From Planctomycetota bacterium (GTDB lineage: Bacteria; Planctomycetota; UBA1135; GCA-002686595): a stretch of 64,000 nucleotides of DNA. The stretch covers positions 21,733 to 85,732 of the forward strand of contig NYUD01000066.1 in NCBI GenBank assembly GCA_002683825.1, in the 5' to 3' direction. Both the position numbers and the translations under genes were made by a program. This document shows, in pieces, positions 33,414 through 41,523 of the stretch (position 1 is its first letter; each line of letters opens with the position of its first letter). Below the pieces are notes generated by a model. That model was given only the letters and a program-made list of their open reading frames with translations. It was not told the DNA's origin and searched no databases.

Positions 33414-34697
33414 TCAGCGCAGCCGACGCGGAACCTGCGTCCCGTGGAACGCGCCCAGGCTCCGGCCCACCTCGAAGTCCAGGTTGTCGACGGCCCCGGA
33501 ACCGGAGAGCGTGACCGTGACGCACACGAGATCGTCGGCCTCGAAGTCGGGGTGCTCGACGGCCGTGGCGGTCGCCGCGAACCCCGGCTGGTCGCTCAGG
33601 GTCGCCAGGTCCAGCGTGCCGTAGCCCGGCGGACCGTTCACGGCCACGTCTGCGGTCCAGCCCGCCGGAACGAAGTAGGTGCGGGTGAAGCCCATCGAGC
33701 TGTGCAGCTCGACGGTCGCCGCCAGGCCGTCCGAGGGACACACGTCGATCAGATCGATCGAATTCGCACGGCTTCTCTGCTGGAAGAAGAACTGAAACGA
33801 TCCCCCGCTTCGATCGTCCCCCGGGAAGTCGTAGATCCCGGGCACCGACTGCAGCGCTCGGTCCTGTGCGATCAGCACGTTCCCCAGCCCGACCAGCAGG
33901 TCCGGATCCGCACTTTCCATGTTCGGCCCGTCGGGCGTTGAATCGAAGAGCGCCGGGGAGAGCCCCGAATTCGAGAAGCCGCTGATCGTGACCAGCCCGG
34001 CGTAGTCCAACGCCTCGATCTCCAGTCCGTTCGCAAGGCTCACCGCGGAGATGCCGTCGGTCTCGAAGTCGATCACGGTGCGATTTGAGAACGGAAGGAC
34101 CTCGAAATCGTAGGTGAACATGGGTGTGTAGATGCCGTTCTCGGTCTCCTCGGCGATCCCTGCACCAAAGATCGAGTAGATGCCGGCCTCGAGGGTTCCC
34201 CCGGTGGCGTACGTCGCCTGGCCTTCACCGCTGTGCTCGAAGATCACCTCTTCCTCACCGAGGAGTCTGACCTCACCGAAGGAGACGGAGCCGTTGAAAG
34301 AGAAGGTCACGTCAGCGCTCAGGCGGAAGAGCACGAAGGCGGTCGTGTAACAGTAGGTCGTGGCATCGTAGGCCATGGGAACATCGATGATGGCAAACGC
34401 ACCGCAGTCGGCCGTGATCCGGTCGCTCTCGATTCGGGACAACATGCTCGGGCTGGTGAACGCAAAGGCGTTCGTCCGGGGCAAGGGCACGCTCACAGCC
34501 GCGGTAATAGACGAGACGAAGAAGTCGAAGTTCGCCGCCTGATCCATGGCGGAGTCGAAGAGGTCGACCCCGCCGGGCCCGGATATGGAAGCGTTGGTGA
34601 AAAGGGTCCGCTGCTGGAGGAGCGGGACGACCAGGTTCTCCTGGGCGCGGTTCGCAAGGCAGAGGGCGAGCAGGGCGAGGGGAAAGAGCTTTCCCAT
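33414..34697 (-). CDS. Secreted beta-rich protein of unknown function
   Basis: A 427-residue protein from ATG at 34697 with a short signal peptide (KLFPLALLALCLA, cleavage near ANRA). The mature part is beta-rich: a first domain with FDFFVSSITAAVSVPLP, a middle domain (TVIDFETDGISAVSLANG to GSFQFFFQQRSRANSID) and a final domain SMGFTRTYFVPAGWTADV to VDNLDFEVGR. The middle block resembles the FDD/PEP-CTERM-like secreted proteins that report a LEGxxxxDFE-type domain, but I cannot assign a family. Nothing in the neighbourhood gives a function. It is divergent from a penicillin acylase fragment. Confidence 0.72.
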   Translation of the reverse strand: MGKLFPLALLALCLANRAQENLVVPLLQQRTLFTNASISGPGGVDLFDSAMDQAANFDFFVSSITAAVSVPLPRTNAFAFTSPSMLSRIESDRITADCGAFAIIDVPMAYDATTYCYTTAFVLFRLSADVTFSFNGSVSFGEVRLLGEEEVIFEHSGEGQATYATGGTLEAGIYSIFGAGIAEETENGIYTPMFTYDFEVLPFSNRTVIDFETDGISAVSLANGLEIEALDYAGLVTISGFSNSGLSPALFDSTPDGPNMESADPDLLVGLGNVLIAQDRALQSVPGIYDFPGDDRSGGSFQFFFQQRSRANSIDLIDVCPSDGLAATVELHSSMGFTRTYFVPAGWTADVAVNGPPGYGTLDLATLSDQPGFAATATAVEHPDFEADDLVCVTVTLSGSGAVDNLDFEVGRSLGAFHGTQVPRRLR

Positions 34698-35008
34698 GGG
34701 GCACCGAGCGGTAGGGGGGGTGATGGAAGCCGGCCTACAGGATGCCATGCCCGGCGAACTCGTGTTGCACGACGGAGAAACGATCCTCGATGGGTGGCAC
34801 GGGACGGCCGGGAGGCCATCCCGTGCTCTTCCCGGGTTCTCGAAGGCGAGCACGGGCGCTCCAAAGGGGATCCCGACCCTGCTGCGCGTTCTCGCCCCGG
34901 CGGCGAGCGGGGAACGATCGGTTTGTTCTTCTTTCCCGGGGAAAGTCGAAACCGTGGCTCGCGGTTACCTGACTAACCGAGGGGTCGCCACCTCAAGAAG
35001 AAAATGCC
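34698..35008. other. Divergent intergenic region with GNRA-loop hairpin
   Basis: 311 bases between two genes on opposite strands. 34797-34826 folds as GCACGGGA, then GGCC, a GGGA loop (a GNRA-type tetraloop), GGCC and TCCCGTGC, with one C-A mismatch. Just after it, at 34851-34872, the dispersed-element wording GGCGCTCCAAAGGGGATCCC appears. No Shine-Dalgarno is clear before the acylase fragment. Confidence 0.55.
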
Positions 35009-35596
35009 ATGCGCTTCGCCCCCCCTCTCTTCTCCCTGTTCTTTGCGTCGGTTCTTCTCACCACGCCGTCCGCCCAGGGCGTCGCGGCCGGGCCCGGGCA
35101 CGTCGCCCGGGTGGGCGAACAGGTCGAGATCGTGCGCGACGCCCACGGGGTGCCTCACGTCTTCGCCTCCACCGACCGCGGGGCGATGTACGGCGCCGGC
35201 TACGCCACGGCCCAGGACCGCCTCTTCCAGATGTGCTTCTACCGCCTCGCCATCCAGGGACGGCAGGCCGAGTTCCTGGGTGACGTGGGCGAAGCGAGCG
35301 CCAACACGATCGAGCAGGACATGGAGATGCGCTACAGCGGCTACTACCGCCACAGCCGGTCGGTCTTCGCCATCCTCGACAGCTTGACCCGGGGCCTTTT
35401 GCAAGCCTTCGCCGACGGCGTGAACGCCTGGATCGACGAGCCGGGCATGGTCCCCCATCCGCTCTTCGCGACCCATGCCATTGCGATCGAGCCCTGGACG
35501 CCGGCGGACACTACCGTTCCTAGGCGTGCGGTGAGAAGCGTGAACGGTAGGCGCGGGCACACAGCATGTTTGCCCGGGCGGCGTGCTTGCCGGTGA
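35009..35596 (+). pseudogene. Truncated penicillin acylase family protein (alpha-chain start only)
   Basis: The ORF starts with a signal peptide (LFSLFFASVLLTTPSAQG), then VEIVRDAHGVPHVFASTDRG, AMYGAGYATAQDRLFQM and GRQAEFLG, which are the start of the penicillin-amidase alpha subunit. Homology runs to about PWTPADT near 35514, where the frame enters the 3' end of the opposite-strand Gfo/Idh gene (35520). The catalytic N-terminal Ser and the whole beta subunit are absent. Members are normally 650-800 residues. A rearrangement has replaced the rest. Such enzymes hydrolyse acyl-amide bonds in the periplasm; this fragment cannot be active. Confidence 0.82.
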
Positions 35597-36947
35597 ACCT
35601 CTCGGTTTCGGACTCGAACACGAGCTCCGGCCCAACGTGCACCGGCGTAGAAGGTGCAATCGCATTGTCGCCGAGATGCTCTTTCATGCGTATCCCCGCC
35701 TCGTTCCCCGCCGGCCATGTCCGGCCGAAGAGAGCGTCGGTCTCCCCGAGTTCACGCGGCTCACCCAGGAGATAGGAGATGTTTCCCAGGTGGCACAGGC
35801 CCGACGAAATGTGGCCTTCGAGGCTCTCCGACGCCAGGAGGTCGGAACGCCCGGCCTTCACCGCATCGAGGAAGTTCTGAAAGTGATTCCCGCCACCCCG
35901 AAACGTGCGGATGACGCGCCCGGCGTGATCGAAAGCCGTCACCTCTTCGTAAGTGCTGATGACCAGGTAGCCGCCCTCGCAGTGAAAAATGACGCCGATG
36001 AAAGTGTTGCGATGGCTTCCCGTCGGTAGCCCGCGTACCTCGAAGACGATCTGCTTTTCGCCGTAGTCGTAGGCGGAGATCAACGTGTTGGGAGTATCCC
36101 CGTCATCGTCGTATCCGATGCGTCCGCCGCAGCTGACGACGCGCCTGGGGAACCCGTTCAGGCCCAGGCCCCAGCGCGCGATGTCCATCTGGTGCACGCC
36201 CTGATTGCCGAGGTCTCCGTTGCCCGTGTTGAAGTCCCAGTGCCAGTCGTAGTGCAGGTTCTTTCGGCGCAAGGCCCGCATCTCGGCCGGGCCGATCCAC
36301 CGATCGTAGTCGAGCGTTGCGGGCGGGGTTTGATTCTCGGTCACCTTGCCGATGCTGTTGCGCACCTTGTAGCACAGCCCGGTCGCCAACCAGGTCCGCC
36401 CCAGGCCGCCTCCATGCAGCCATGCGATCGCATCGCTCGTGGCGCGGGCGCTGCGTGCCTGCGTGCCGTGCTGGACGATGCGATCGAAGCGGCGCGCCGC
36501 ATCGACGACCGCTCTGCCCTCCGCCAGGTTGTGGCTGAGGGGCTTCTCCACGTAGACGTGCTTGCCCGCCTCCAGGGCCCAGAGCGTGCCCAGCGAGTGC
36601 CAGTGGTTCGGGGTTGCGAACGACACCGCATCGATGGTCGGATCCTCGAGGATCGAGCGCATGTCCCTGTGGTACTTCGCCCGGGGCACCGCCGCGAGTG
36701 CCGGTTCGATCACCGCCGAGTCCACGTCGCAGATCGCGACGACCTCGGAATCGGGCGAGTTCTTGAACGCCTTGACGTGGGCCCGGCCGCGCCCGCGGAC
36801 GCCGATGACGGCCACGCGCAGGGGGTCGTCCCTTCCGACCGAGGAACGAACCTCGCCGGTCGAGCTCTGACAGGCGCTGACGCCCGTGGCTGCGGCCGCA
36901 GCGATCAGCGAATCCTCGAGGAACCGTCGTCGGGTCAGGTTCTTCAT
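35520..36947 (-). CDS. Gfo/Idh/MocA family oxidoreductase with Tat signal
   Basis: A 475-residue NAD(P)-dependent sugar oxidoreductase exported by the Tat pathway. The N-terminus TRRRFLEDSLIAAAAATGVS is a twin-arginine signal ending in a Cys (SACQSS) that could be lipidated. The Rossmann start is RVAVIGVRGRGRAHVKAF, EKPLSHNLAEG carries the conserved EKP, and NGDLGNQGVHQMDIARWGLG matches the substrate-domain signature. It probably oxidises a sugar or inositol, or acts in glycan processing, in the periplasm. The lipoprotein gene 36 bases upstream and the divergent sugar isomerase suggest a shared pathway. At its 3' end it abuts the broken acylase gene. Confidence 0.93.
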   Translation of the reverse strand: MKNLTRRRFLEDSLIAAAAATGVSACQSSTGEVRSSVGRDDPLRVAVIGVRGRGRAHVKAFKNSPDSEVVAICDVDSAVIEPALAAVPRAKYHRDMRSILEDPTIDAVSFATPNHWHSLGTLWALEAGKHVYVEKPLSHNLAEGRAVVDAARRFDRIVQHGTQARSARATSDAIAWLHGGGLGRTWLATGLCYKVRNSIGKVTENQTPPATLDYDRWIGPAEMRALRRKNLHYDWHWDFNTGNGDLGNQGVHQMDIARWGLGLNGFPRRVVSCGGRIGYDDDGDTPNTLISAYDYGEKQIVFEVRGLPTGSHRNTFIGVIFHCEGGYLVISTYEEVTAFDHAGRVIRTFRGGGNHFQNFLDAVKAGRSDLLASESLEGHISSGLCHLGNISYLLGEPRELGETDALFGRTWPAGNEAGIRMKEHLGDNAIAPSTPVHVGPELVFESETERFTGKHAARANMLCARAYRSRFSPHA

Positions 36948-36983
36948 GCCGCCGCCACCCTTCGAAGCTCCGGCCCGTGGACG

Positions 36984-37763
36984 CTATCGGTCCTCGGGCC
37001 CTCGCACCATCCGGAATCCGAGGTGATCCCCATCGGGTACCCACCACAGACCGGGCGGAAAACCCGGATCGTCCAGCAACCAGTCGTCTTCGAACCGCAG
37101 TCTCGTCTTCGGTGAAATCTCATTCGCCGGGTCCTTCCAGGATCCACCGCGCAGCACCGCGCTTCGTGGCTCGTCGGGGTCGAAGGGATTCGCGCAGTAC
37201 TCCCAGAGGTTGCCCAGCATATCGTAAACCCCGTGGGCGTTGGGTCTCTTCCGTCCCACGGCCTGGGTCTTGCCCGTACTGTTTTCGGCACACCATGCGT
37301 AGTCGCCCACGCGTGCCGGTCTCGGACCCGAGGCCGCGCTCCACTCCTCTTCGCTGGGAAGTCGATACGTCCCGGGCACGAGTTCGCTCAGCCAGCGGCA
37401 ATACTTCTGCGCCCCGTTGCGACTCATGCCGACGGCTGGCCGAGGTCCCGTACCCCAGTGGCGATCAAACGGGTGGACCTCGAGCGGCTTGGAGGGACGC
37501 GAAAGCGCGTCGACACCCTCGGGAAGCCTCTCGTTGAACGCGCAAAAGACGAGGTATTGCTCCCAGGTCACCTCGGTGCGGCCGATCCAGAAACCGGCGG
37601 AGGGAATCCACACCATGTCGAAGGTGAGCGATGTGCCCGGGATCCTCTCGGTGTAGTCGTCCCGGGCTCCGGCGGATGGCCGGGGCTCCTTCTCCGGCCC
37701 TGCACAGCCGCTCGAGGCCACGGCGCAAACGAGCGCGACGCAGCACGGTAAAAGGGGCCACAT
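36984..37763 (-). CDS. FGE-fold (SUMF1) lipoprotein without catalytic cysteine
   Basis: A 259-residue lipoprotein with lipobox ASSGC near residue 20, giving an N-acyl anchor. The formylglycine-generating-enzyme fold shows MVWIPSAGFWIGRTEVTWEQYL, RLPSEEEWSAAS, YDMLGNLWEYCAN, VLRGGSW and LGFRMVRGPE at the end. True FGE has GFRC at that end, and here the Cys is Met, so it should not make formylglycine. Such FGE-like proteins serve as sugar- or protein-binding modules. The same-strand Gfo/Idh gene starts 36 bases downstream, so the two are probably cotranscribed. Confidence 0.85.
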   Translation of the reverse strand: MWPLLPCCVALVCAVASSGCAGPEKEPRPSAGARDDYTERIPGTSLTFDMVWIPSAGFWIGRTEVTWEQYLVFCAFNERLPEGVDALSRPSKPLEVHPFDRHWGTGPRPAVGMSRNGAQKYCRWLSELVPGTYRLPSEEEWSAASGPRPARVGDYAWCAENSTGKTQAVGRKRPNAHGVYDMLGNLWEYCANPFDPDEPRSAVLRGGSWKDPANEISPKTRLRFEDDWLLDDPGFPPGLWWVPDGDHLGFRMVRGPEDR

Positions 37764-37794
37764 GCTTTGCTAGGATAGGCGCCGCGAGGTAGCG

Positions 37795-38685
37795 ATGCAC
37801 GGGATCTCACGACGCGAACTCCTCCGCGGCTCGAGTGTTTTACCGCTGGCCGCGGTTCCCTTCTCGCTCGGGCGGGACAGACGAGGCGACGGTGTCGACT
37901 TCGTCCCGCCCATCGGAGCCTGCGCCGGGCTGTCCCGCGCCGAAGCTCTGGCGCGGGAGGGCGGCGCCTACATCGAGATCAGCTGCGCCGGCAATCTCAT
38001 CCCGGACAGACCCGAAAGTGAATTCACGGCCAGGCTGGAGCAGATCAAGAACGCTGCGGTCCCGGTGCGCAGGGCCAACGGCTTCTTGCCGGGCAAGCTG
38101 CAATGCACCGGCCCCGATGCAGATCACGAGGCCGTCCTGAACTACGCCGAGCTCGCCTTCGAGCGTGCTTCGCGGGCGGGCATTGAAACCATCACGTTCG
38201 GTTCGAGCGGGGCGCGCACGCTCCCCGAAGGCTTCCCGCCCGCCGAAGCGCGGCTTCAATTCGTCGCGACCCTCGCGCGCATGGCTCCGCTGGCAGAGAA
38301 GTGGGGCGTGACGGTTGCGGTCGAACCGCTGCGTCGGGCCGAAACGAACTTCATCAACCGGGTCTCCGAGGCGCTGCCCCTGGTGCGTGCCGTCGACCAC
38401 CCGCGCGTGCGCATCACGGCCGACATCTATCACATGCTGGTCGAGGAGGATCCCCCCGAGTCCATCGTGGAAGCCGGGGCCTACATCCACCACGTCCACA
38501 TCGCGGAGAAGGACGGACGCACCGCCCCGGGCGTCAAGGGGGACGACTTTCGCCCCTATCTACGCGCCCTGTCCAGGATCGGCTACTCGGGCGACATCTC
38601 CATCGAGTGCCGCTGGTCGGACTTCGACGCACAGCTCGCCCCGGCCCTGGCGGCGCTCCGCGCCCAGTGCGCGGAAATCGGCTGA
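37795..38685 (+). CDS. Tat-exported sugar phosphate isomerase/epimerase (xylose-isomerase-like TIM barrel)
   Basis: A 296-residue protein beginning MHGISRRELLRGSSVLPLAA, a twin-arginine signal. The AP-endonuclease-2-like barrel has the metal-binding pattern: GSSGARTLPEGF near 140, VAVEPLRRAETNFIN with the metal Glu, ITADIYHMLVEED with Asp/His, and IHHVHIAEKDGR with the His pair, ending SIECRWSD. It is likely to epimerise or isomerise a free sugar. It starts 31 bases from the divergent lipoprotein start, a short bidirectional promoter region shared with the oxidoreductase pair. Confidence 0.88.
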   Translation: MHGISRRELLRGSSVLPLAAVPFSLGRDRRGDGVDFVPPIGACAGLSRAEALAREGGAYIEISCAGNLIPDRPESEFTARLEQIKNAAVPVRRANGFLPGKLQCTGPDADHEAVLNYAELAFERASRAGIETITFGSSGARTLPEGFPPAEARLQFVATLARMAPLAEKWGVTVAVEPLRRAETNFINRVSEALPLVRAVDHPRVRITADIYHMLVEEDPPESIVEAGAYIHHVHIAEKDGRTAPGVKGDDFRPYLRALSRIGYSGDISIECRWSDFDAQLAPALAALRAQCAEIG

Positions 38686-38740
38686 GACGCTCGCGCGCGG
38701 GATCCGAACCCGCTGGACTGTCGAACCCTTCGCTGCGCGG

Positions 38741-38775
38741 ACCCCGGCAGGGGCTCTTTTTCCCCGGCTCACAAC
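38741..38775 (+). repeat. Dispersed-element-like sequence after the sugar isomerase gene
   Basis: CCCCGGCAGGGGCTCTTTTT followed by CCCCGGCTCAC lies 56 bases after the isomerase stop. It can form a GGGG/CCCC stem and resembles the GGGGTNTTYTTG element. The intergenic region 38686-38970 otherwise holds only the terminator on the other strand. Confidence 0.4.
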
Positions 38776-38883
38776 GGAACGACGGGCGGCTCCACACGGG
38801 AACAGGCGCTCCTTCTCGAGCATCGTTTCAGGCCTTGGAGGCGTGGGTGCACCCGCGCCCCCGACCGGTGCGAGGGTGAGCAC

Positions 38884-38925
38884 AAAAAAAGACCGGCGCC
38901 CGCCGATCGGATCGGGGGCGCCGGT
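38884..38925 (-). terminator. Intrinsic terminator of the matrixin gene
   Basis: On the minus strand, ACCGGCGCCC (38925-38916) and GGGCGCCGGT (38901-38892) form a 10-bp stem, with TCTTTTTTTG following at 38891-38883. It lies 46 bases past the stop codon of the metalloprotease gene. This is a typical intrinsic terminator. Confidence 0.9.
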
Positions 38926-38970
38926 GAAGGTCACCGGATCGAAGGGGCGATCCGGCGCTTGGGGGAGCGT

Positions 38971-40314
38971 TCAGGGAGCTGCGCCCAGGGTGATGCTTTC
39001 CGCGTTGCAAAGCACCGTCGAAGTGAGGCTGAAGGTGAACCCCTGGGCCGTCGCCTGGGCACCGAGGAAACTCGGGTTGGCCACGGGCGTGACGCTGTAG
39101 GGATCGATTCCTCCGCCGGAGGGGCCGATCAGGAAGCCGTACTGCGGCGAACCGAGGTTCACCAGCAACTCGCCGGCTGCGATCGGGATCAGCGCACTAC
39201 CCGCGTAGACCAGGACGCCGCTGAAGCCGGCACCGCCGGGGTGACCCGAGGCGTCGACCTGCATGTTGAACGGCTGGCCCAGCTGCGGAAGACTCGTGCT
39301 CATGAAGCACGCCGGGTTCGAACCGCTGCCGTTGGTGAACACCGACGCGCCGAACAGCGGCTCGCCGAGGGTCGTCGGGAAGGCGTTCGAAAGGTCGGTG
39401 TTCATGCCGCCGGCATTCTTCACCATCACGTCCCCCATGCCCGCGCTGGCGGGAATGGCAACCGTGATCGAGGTTCCACCACCGGTCGAGGCGACGTTGA
39501 AGATCCGCACGCGTGCATCCGCACTCGTTCCGGTCACGCTGCCGTTGGTGAACCACACCTCGTTCGTCGCTGCGGCATCGAAGCCCGTTCCGGTAATCGT
39601 GATGTTTCCGCCAGCGGTCGAGACGTTCGAGATGACGGGCTTGATGCCCGACATCGCGCCGTAGATGAACTGCAGACCGTTGATGTCGTCGGGCGAGATC
39701 GAGCGTTCGGCCTCCGAACCGGGGGATCCGGACGGTAACATGGTAGCTCCACCGCACGTCGAGTGCCCGAGTCCCAGCGCATGTCCGTACTCGTGGGTCA
39801 TGACGCCCTGGAGGTCGAAGAAAATCGTACTGATGTTGGCCGGACCGTCGGCAAAAGCGAAGTTGTTGTCGCAGTAGCGAATCTTCCAGCCGTTGGAGAT
39901 CGGTGTCTCCGTGAACGCGATGATGCCGCCGCCGCAGGTATTGATGGCCGAGACGATGTTGTCGTTCGTGCCGCCGACGCCGTTGGCATTCCCGAGCCAG
40001 AGAACGTCGAAGTTGGCGCCACCGTTGCCGATCTCGGGCTGGTCGATCCCACCGGAGGGACTCCGGGCGGCGCTACTCCACTCGGCTGCACCTTTCCAGA
40101 TCGCCTGCTCGGCTCCCAGGGCTCCCGGAAAATCAGGGAAACCCCGGACGTTGTTGTTGCTGCCCACGTCGGAAAAATTATTGAAGACACGGATGTCGCG
40201 CTGGCCGACACCGAGGCTGCCCCCGATCGTGCTGAAGCTGGCTTCGGCCGGAGCGAGCAGCATCGCTGCACACCCCAGAGCGACGGTGGAAAGAAGGAGT
40301 TGTTTTTTGTTCAT
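38971..40314 (-). CDS. Secreted matrixin-like zinc metalloprotease with IPT/TIG domain
   Basis: A 447-residue exported protein (signal LLLSTVALGCAAMLLAPAEA). Residues 165-182 contain MTHEYGHALGLGHSTC, the HExxHxxGxxH metzincin zinc motif, and a following GATMLPSG is the Met-turn region. An IPT/TIG-like beta domain follows (KPVISNVSTAGGNITITGTG). The last 110 residues (GASVFTNGSGSNPACFMST to NAESITLGAAP) look like the lineage-type C-terminal domain also suggested in two other secreted proteins. The small gene nine bases upstream is the same kind of partner that precedes the matrixin at 53622-55901. Confidence 0.9.
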   Translation of the reverse strand: MNKKQLLLSTVALGCAAMLLAPAEASFSTIGGSLGVGQRDIRVFNNFSDVGSNNNVRGFPDFPGALGAEQAIWKGAAEWSSAARSPSGGIDQPEIGNGGANFDVLWLGNANGVGGTNDNIVSAINTCGGGIIAFTETPISNGWKIRYCDNNFAFADGPANISTIFFDLQGVMTHEYGHALGLGHSTCGGATMLPSGSPGSEAERSISPDDINGLQFIYGAMSGIKPVISNVSTAGGNITITGTGFDAAATNEVWFTNGSVTGTSADARVRIFNVASTGGGTSITVAIPASAGMGDVMVKNAGGMNTDLSNAFPTTLGEPLFGASVFTNGSGSNPACFMSTSLPQLGQPFNMQVDASGHPGGAGFSGVLVYAGSALIPIAAGELLVNLGSPQYGFLIGPSGGGIDPYSVTPVANPSFLGAQATAQGFTFSLTSTVLCNAESITLGAAP

Positions 40315-40323
40315 CGGATACTC

Positions 40324-40866
40324 CTACCTTCCGAGCTTGGTGCGGTAGAGACGCGCCAGGCTCGCTCCAAGGTCTTCGGACGTGATGTTGTTGACGATCG
40401 CGTAGCCCTCGCCACGCCCCAGCACGAAAGTGCCGCCAAGAACGCGATACAGACCGCCGTGGGCGGCCGTAAGGGCGTTGGCCGAGACACCGCCGCCCAT
40501 GTTGTCCTGCCACTGATAGAACGCGGTGACGGTGTTGCCTATCAGGATGTCGTCCTTGGCCGGGGCCTCGGAGTTGTACACACCCTCGGTGTCGCTGATG
40601 AAACCGCCATGGAAGGTCACCTGGAGCGTTGAGGGGGTGTCGTCCACCAGGGAACGGCCCTCGATCGTCAGGGTGGTGTAGTAAAGCTCTGGCCCATCGA
40701 CCGGATCGTCCACCCGGAAGACTTCGGTATCCACGATGGTGCCGAGGATCGCTCCGTCGGCAAGCTCCACCATTTCCTCGAGGCTCAAGCTACGGATCTG
40801 GGCCGCCGCAACCGCACAGAAGGCGACGGCCAGGGCGGCCAGCCCTACGAATCCTTTGTTTTTCAT
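40324..40866 (-). CDS. Small exported partner of the matrixin gene
   Basis: A 180-residue protein with signal peptide (VGLAALAVAFCAVAAA-Q). The domain starts SLEEMVELADGAILGTIVDT and continues with YYTTLTIEGRSLVDDTPS, LQVTFHGGFISDTEGVY and an end segment LVLGRGEGYAIV. It resembles the gene at 55901-56479 in layout (AD-type helix, IVEGRV/ILGTIV strand, GG-turn, LxxGxxxxV end), and both precede a matrixin. It may be a binding or chaperone-like partner. I know no defined function. The stop lies nine bases before the protease start. Confidence 0.78.
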   Translation of the reverse strand: MKNKGFVGLAALAVAFCAVAAAQIRSLSLEEMVELADGAILGTIVDTEVFRVDDPVDGPELYYTTLTIEGRSLVDDTPSTLQVTFHGGFISDTEGVYNSEAPAKDDILIGNTVTAFYQWQDNMGGGVSANALTAAHGGLYRVLGGTFVLGRGEGYAIVNNITSEDLGASLARLYRTKLGR

Positions 40867-41523
40867 TCTTGTACTCGTCTCATGAAGTTCCGGGACGGAC
40901 GGGGGGGGGGGGCACTTCTCAGCCCGCTCCCGATCGGGGAGCGGGAGAAGACGCGCGCGGAGCCCCCTCATGATCCTTGCCGCGGGGAGAAGGAATGGGA
41001 CGAGGTTATGGGTCTTTTCCGATTTTTGGGCGGGAAGACGCCAAATTTTGGCCTCCGCCCGGTGATTCGATTCCCGATCCGGGGGGTGAGGGGTCCCTCG
41101 TCCGGAGTATCCCCACCCCGTGTCTCTCCCGCGTACGAAGCCCGACGGGGCCGAAAGGCGACCCGGAGGTGGGGCAGATGAGGAGGATGGCGCCCCGGGA
41201 GCAGTGGGCTCCCGGCCCCGGACGGGCCGGCGAGACCCGGATGCAAGGCCTCGGTGCACCGCACGAGAACGGGTCGAGAGCTCCCCGACTTCAGGACCCC
41301 TGACGCGACGGCATTCTCCGCCGGTAGAACGACGACATTCGGTCGCCGACCCGCCACTTCGTCCCGTACTTGGGATGCGCTTTCGAAATCACGACGAGAT
41401 CGTGATTTGTCGTCCCTTCCCGTGGGTAGGGTGTGAGCGGGCGATCGACCGAAGCCCACGAGCTTCACTGGAGCGTCCCTTCGGCTCGAATTGCTCCTGG
41501 ATCGACCGGAAGGAAGTGTGCGC
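40867..41523. other. Long intergenic region with G12 run and several hairpins
   Basis: 657 bases between the minus-strand small protein and the plus-strand hydrolase. G runs for 12 bases at 40901-40912. A 9-bp stem, CCCGCTCCC (40923-40931) and GGGAGCGGG (40937-40945), is extended by CTTCT/AGAAG. AAATCACGA (41386-41394) and TCGTGATTT (41400-41408) form another. Near 41098 GGAGTATCCCCACC resembles a dispersed element. No gene recognised; open frames here are unsupported. Confidence 0.55.

Noticed and set aside
36984..37763. Functional formylglycine-generating enzyme
   Set aside because: The C-terminal GFRC Cys is Met, and the protein is a lipoprotein, unlike true FGE.
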